Shown here piece after piece: positions 23,460 to 23,500 of a stretch of 23,500 nt of DNA. This DNA comes from Sphingobacterium sp. UBA1575 (GTDB lineage: Bacteria > Bacteroidota > Bacteroidia > Sphingobacteriales > Sphingobacteriaceae). The stretch is from positions 148,712 to 172,211 of the forward strand of contig DCOH01000002.1 of NCBI GenBank assembly GCA_002322865.1, given 5' to 3'. Each line of letters begins with the position of its first letter. The first letter of the stretch is position 1. The position numbers were made by a program, and so were the translations under genes. Under the pieces are notes generated by a model. The model worked only from the letters and a program-made list of their open reading frames with translations. It was not told where the DNA came from and did no database searches.

Positions 23460-23500
23460 CCCCGTCATTGCGAGGAACGAAGCAATCTTTACACTAATCG
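23460..23500. repeat. Start of a probable dispersed intergenic repeat
   Basis: The stretch CGTCATTGCGAGGAACGAAG (23463-23482), continuing CAATCT, has the look of short intergenic repeats of the GTCATTGCGAG...GAAGCAATC kind that I recall from many bacterial genomes. ATTGC (23467-23471) and GCAAT (23482-23486) form a small inverted pair. Only one copy is visible and the window ends, so repetition is inferred from memory, not seen. Confidence 0.45.

Overview
The window looks like chromosomal DNA of a Bacteroidota bacterium, most likely of the Sphingobacterium/Pedobacter group (Sphingobacteriaceae). This rests on several signs: a GldH-type lipoprotein next to a PSP1/RicT protein, signal peptides cut before Gln (A-Q), promoters of the TTTG/TAnnTTTG type, weak or absent Shine-Dalgarno sequences, and a moderate GC content. 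It is mainly a housekeeping region with one accessory island around 12.4-14.3 kb.

Layout. At 1-460 is the 5' end of secA (minus), with a good Bacteroidota promoter at 536-569. From 4552 down to 590 runs a compact minus-strand operon: yicC, gmk, nadD, surE, a small membrane protein, then mqnD. Next come a secreted CAP-domain protein (4593-5171), two tandem DedA membrane proteins separated by a terminator, and dnaN (6610-7731), all minus. A divergent plus-strand operon follows: holB, ricT-like, gldH, lpxK (7861-11939). Two small secreted Spy-like proteins (12019-12399 and 12906-13364) are separated by about 500 bases that can fold into several nested hairpins. A rifampin ADP-ribosyltransferase (Arr) domain fused to an N-terminal helical-repeat domain lies at 13550-14293, between two terminators with the same stem arms. 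dnaA (14370-15797, minus) follows, with an AT-rich upstream stretch carrying DnaA-box-like sites, a possible oriC. Then come dxs (minus), scpA (plus), and a leucine/branched-chain catabolic set: crotonase, HMG-CoA lyase and acyl-CoA dehydrogenase (minus), divergent from a methylcrotonyl-CoA-carboxylase-type beta subunit (plus). The last 90 bases hold a 7-base tandem repeat and the start of what looks like a dispersed intergenic repeat.

How the genes work together. dnaA, dnaN, holB and scpA serve replication and chromosome segregation. gmk, nadD and surE handle nucleotide and NAD metabolism. mqnD and dxs feed menaquinone and isoprenoid synthesis. secA, lpxK and gldH concern the envelope. The acyl-CoA genes form most of the path from isovaleryl-CoA to acetoacetate plus acetyl-CoA; the biotin-carrying alpha subunit is not in the window. 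I see no convincing new defence or mobile system. The most unusual items are the two-domain Arr protein, the possible structured RNA at 12471-12750, and the dnaA upstream region.
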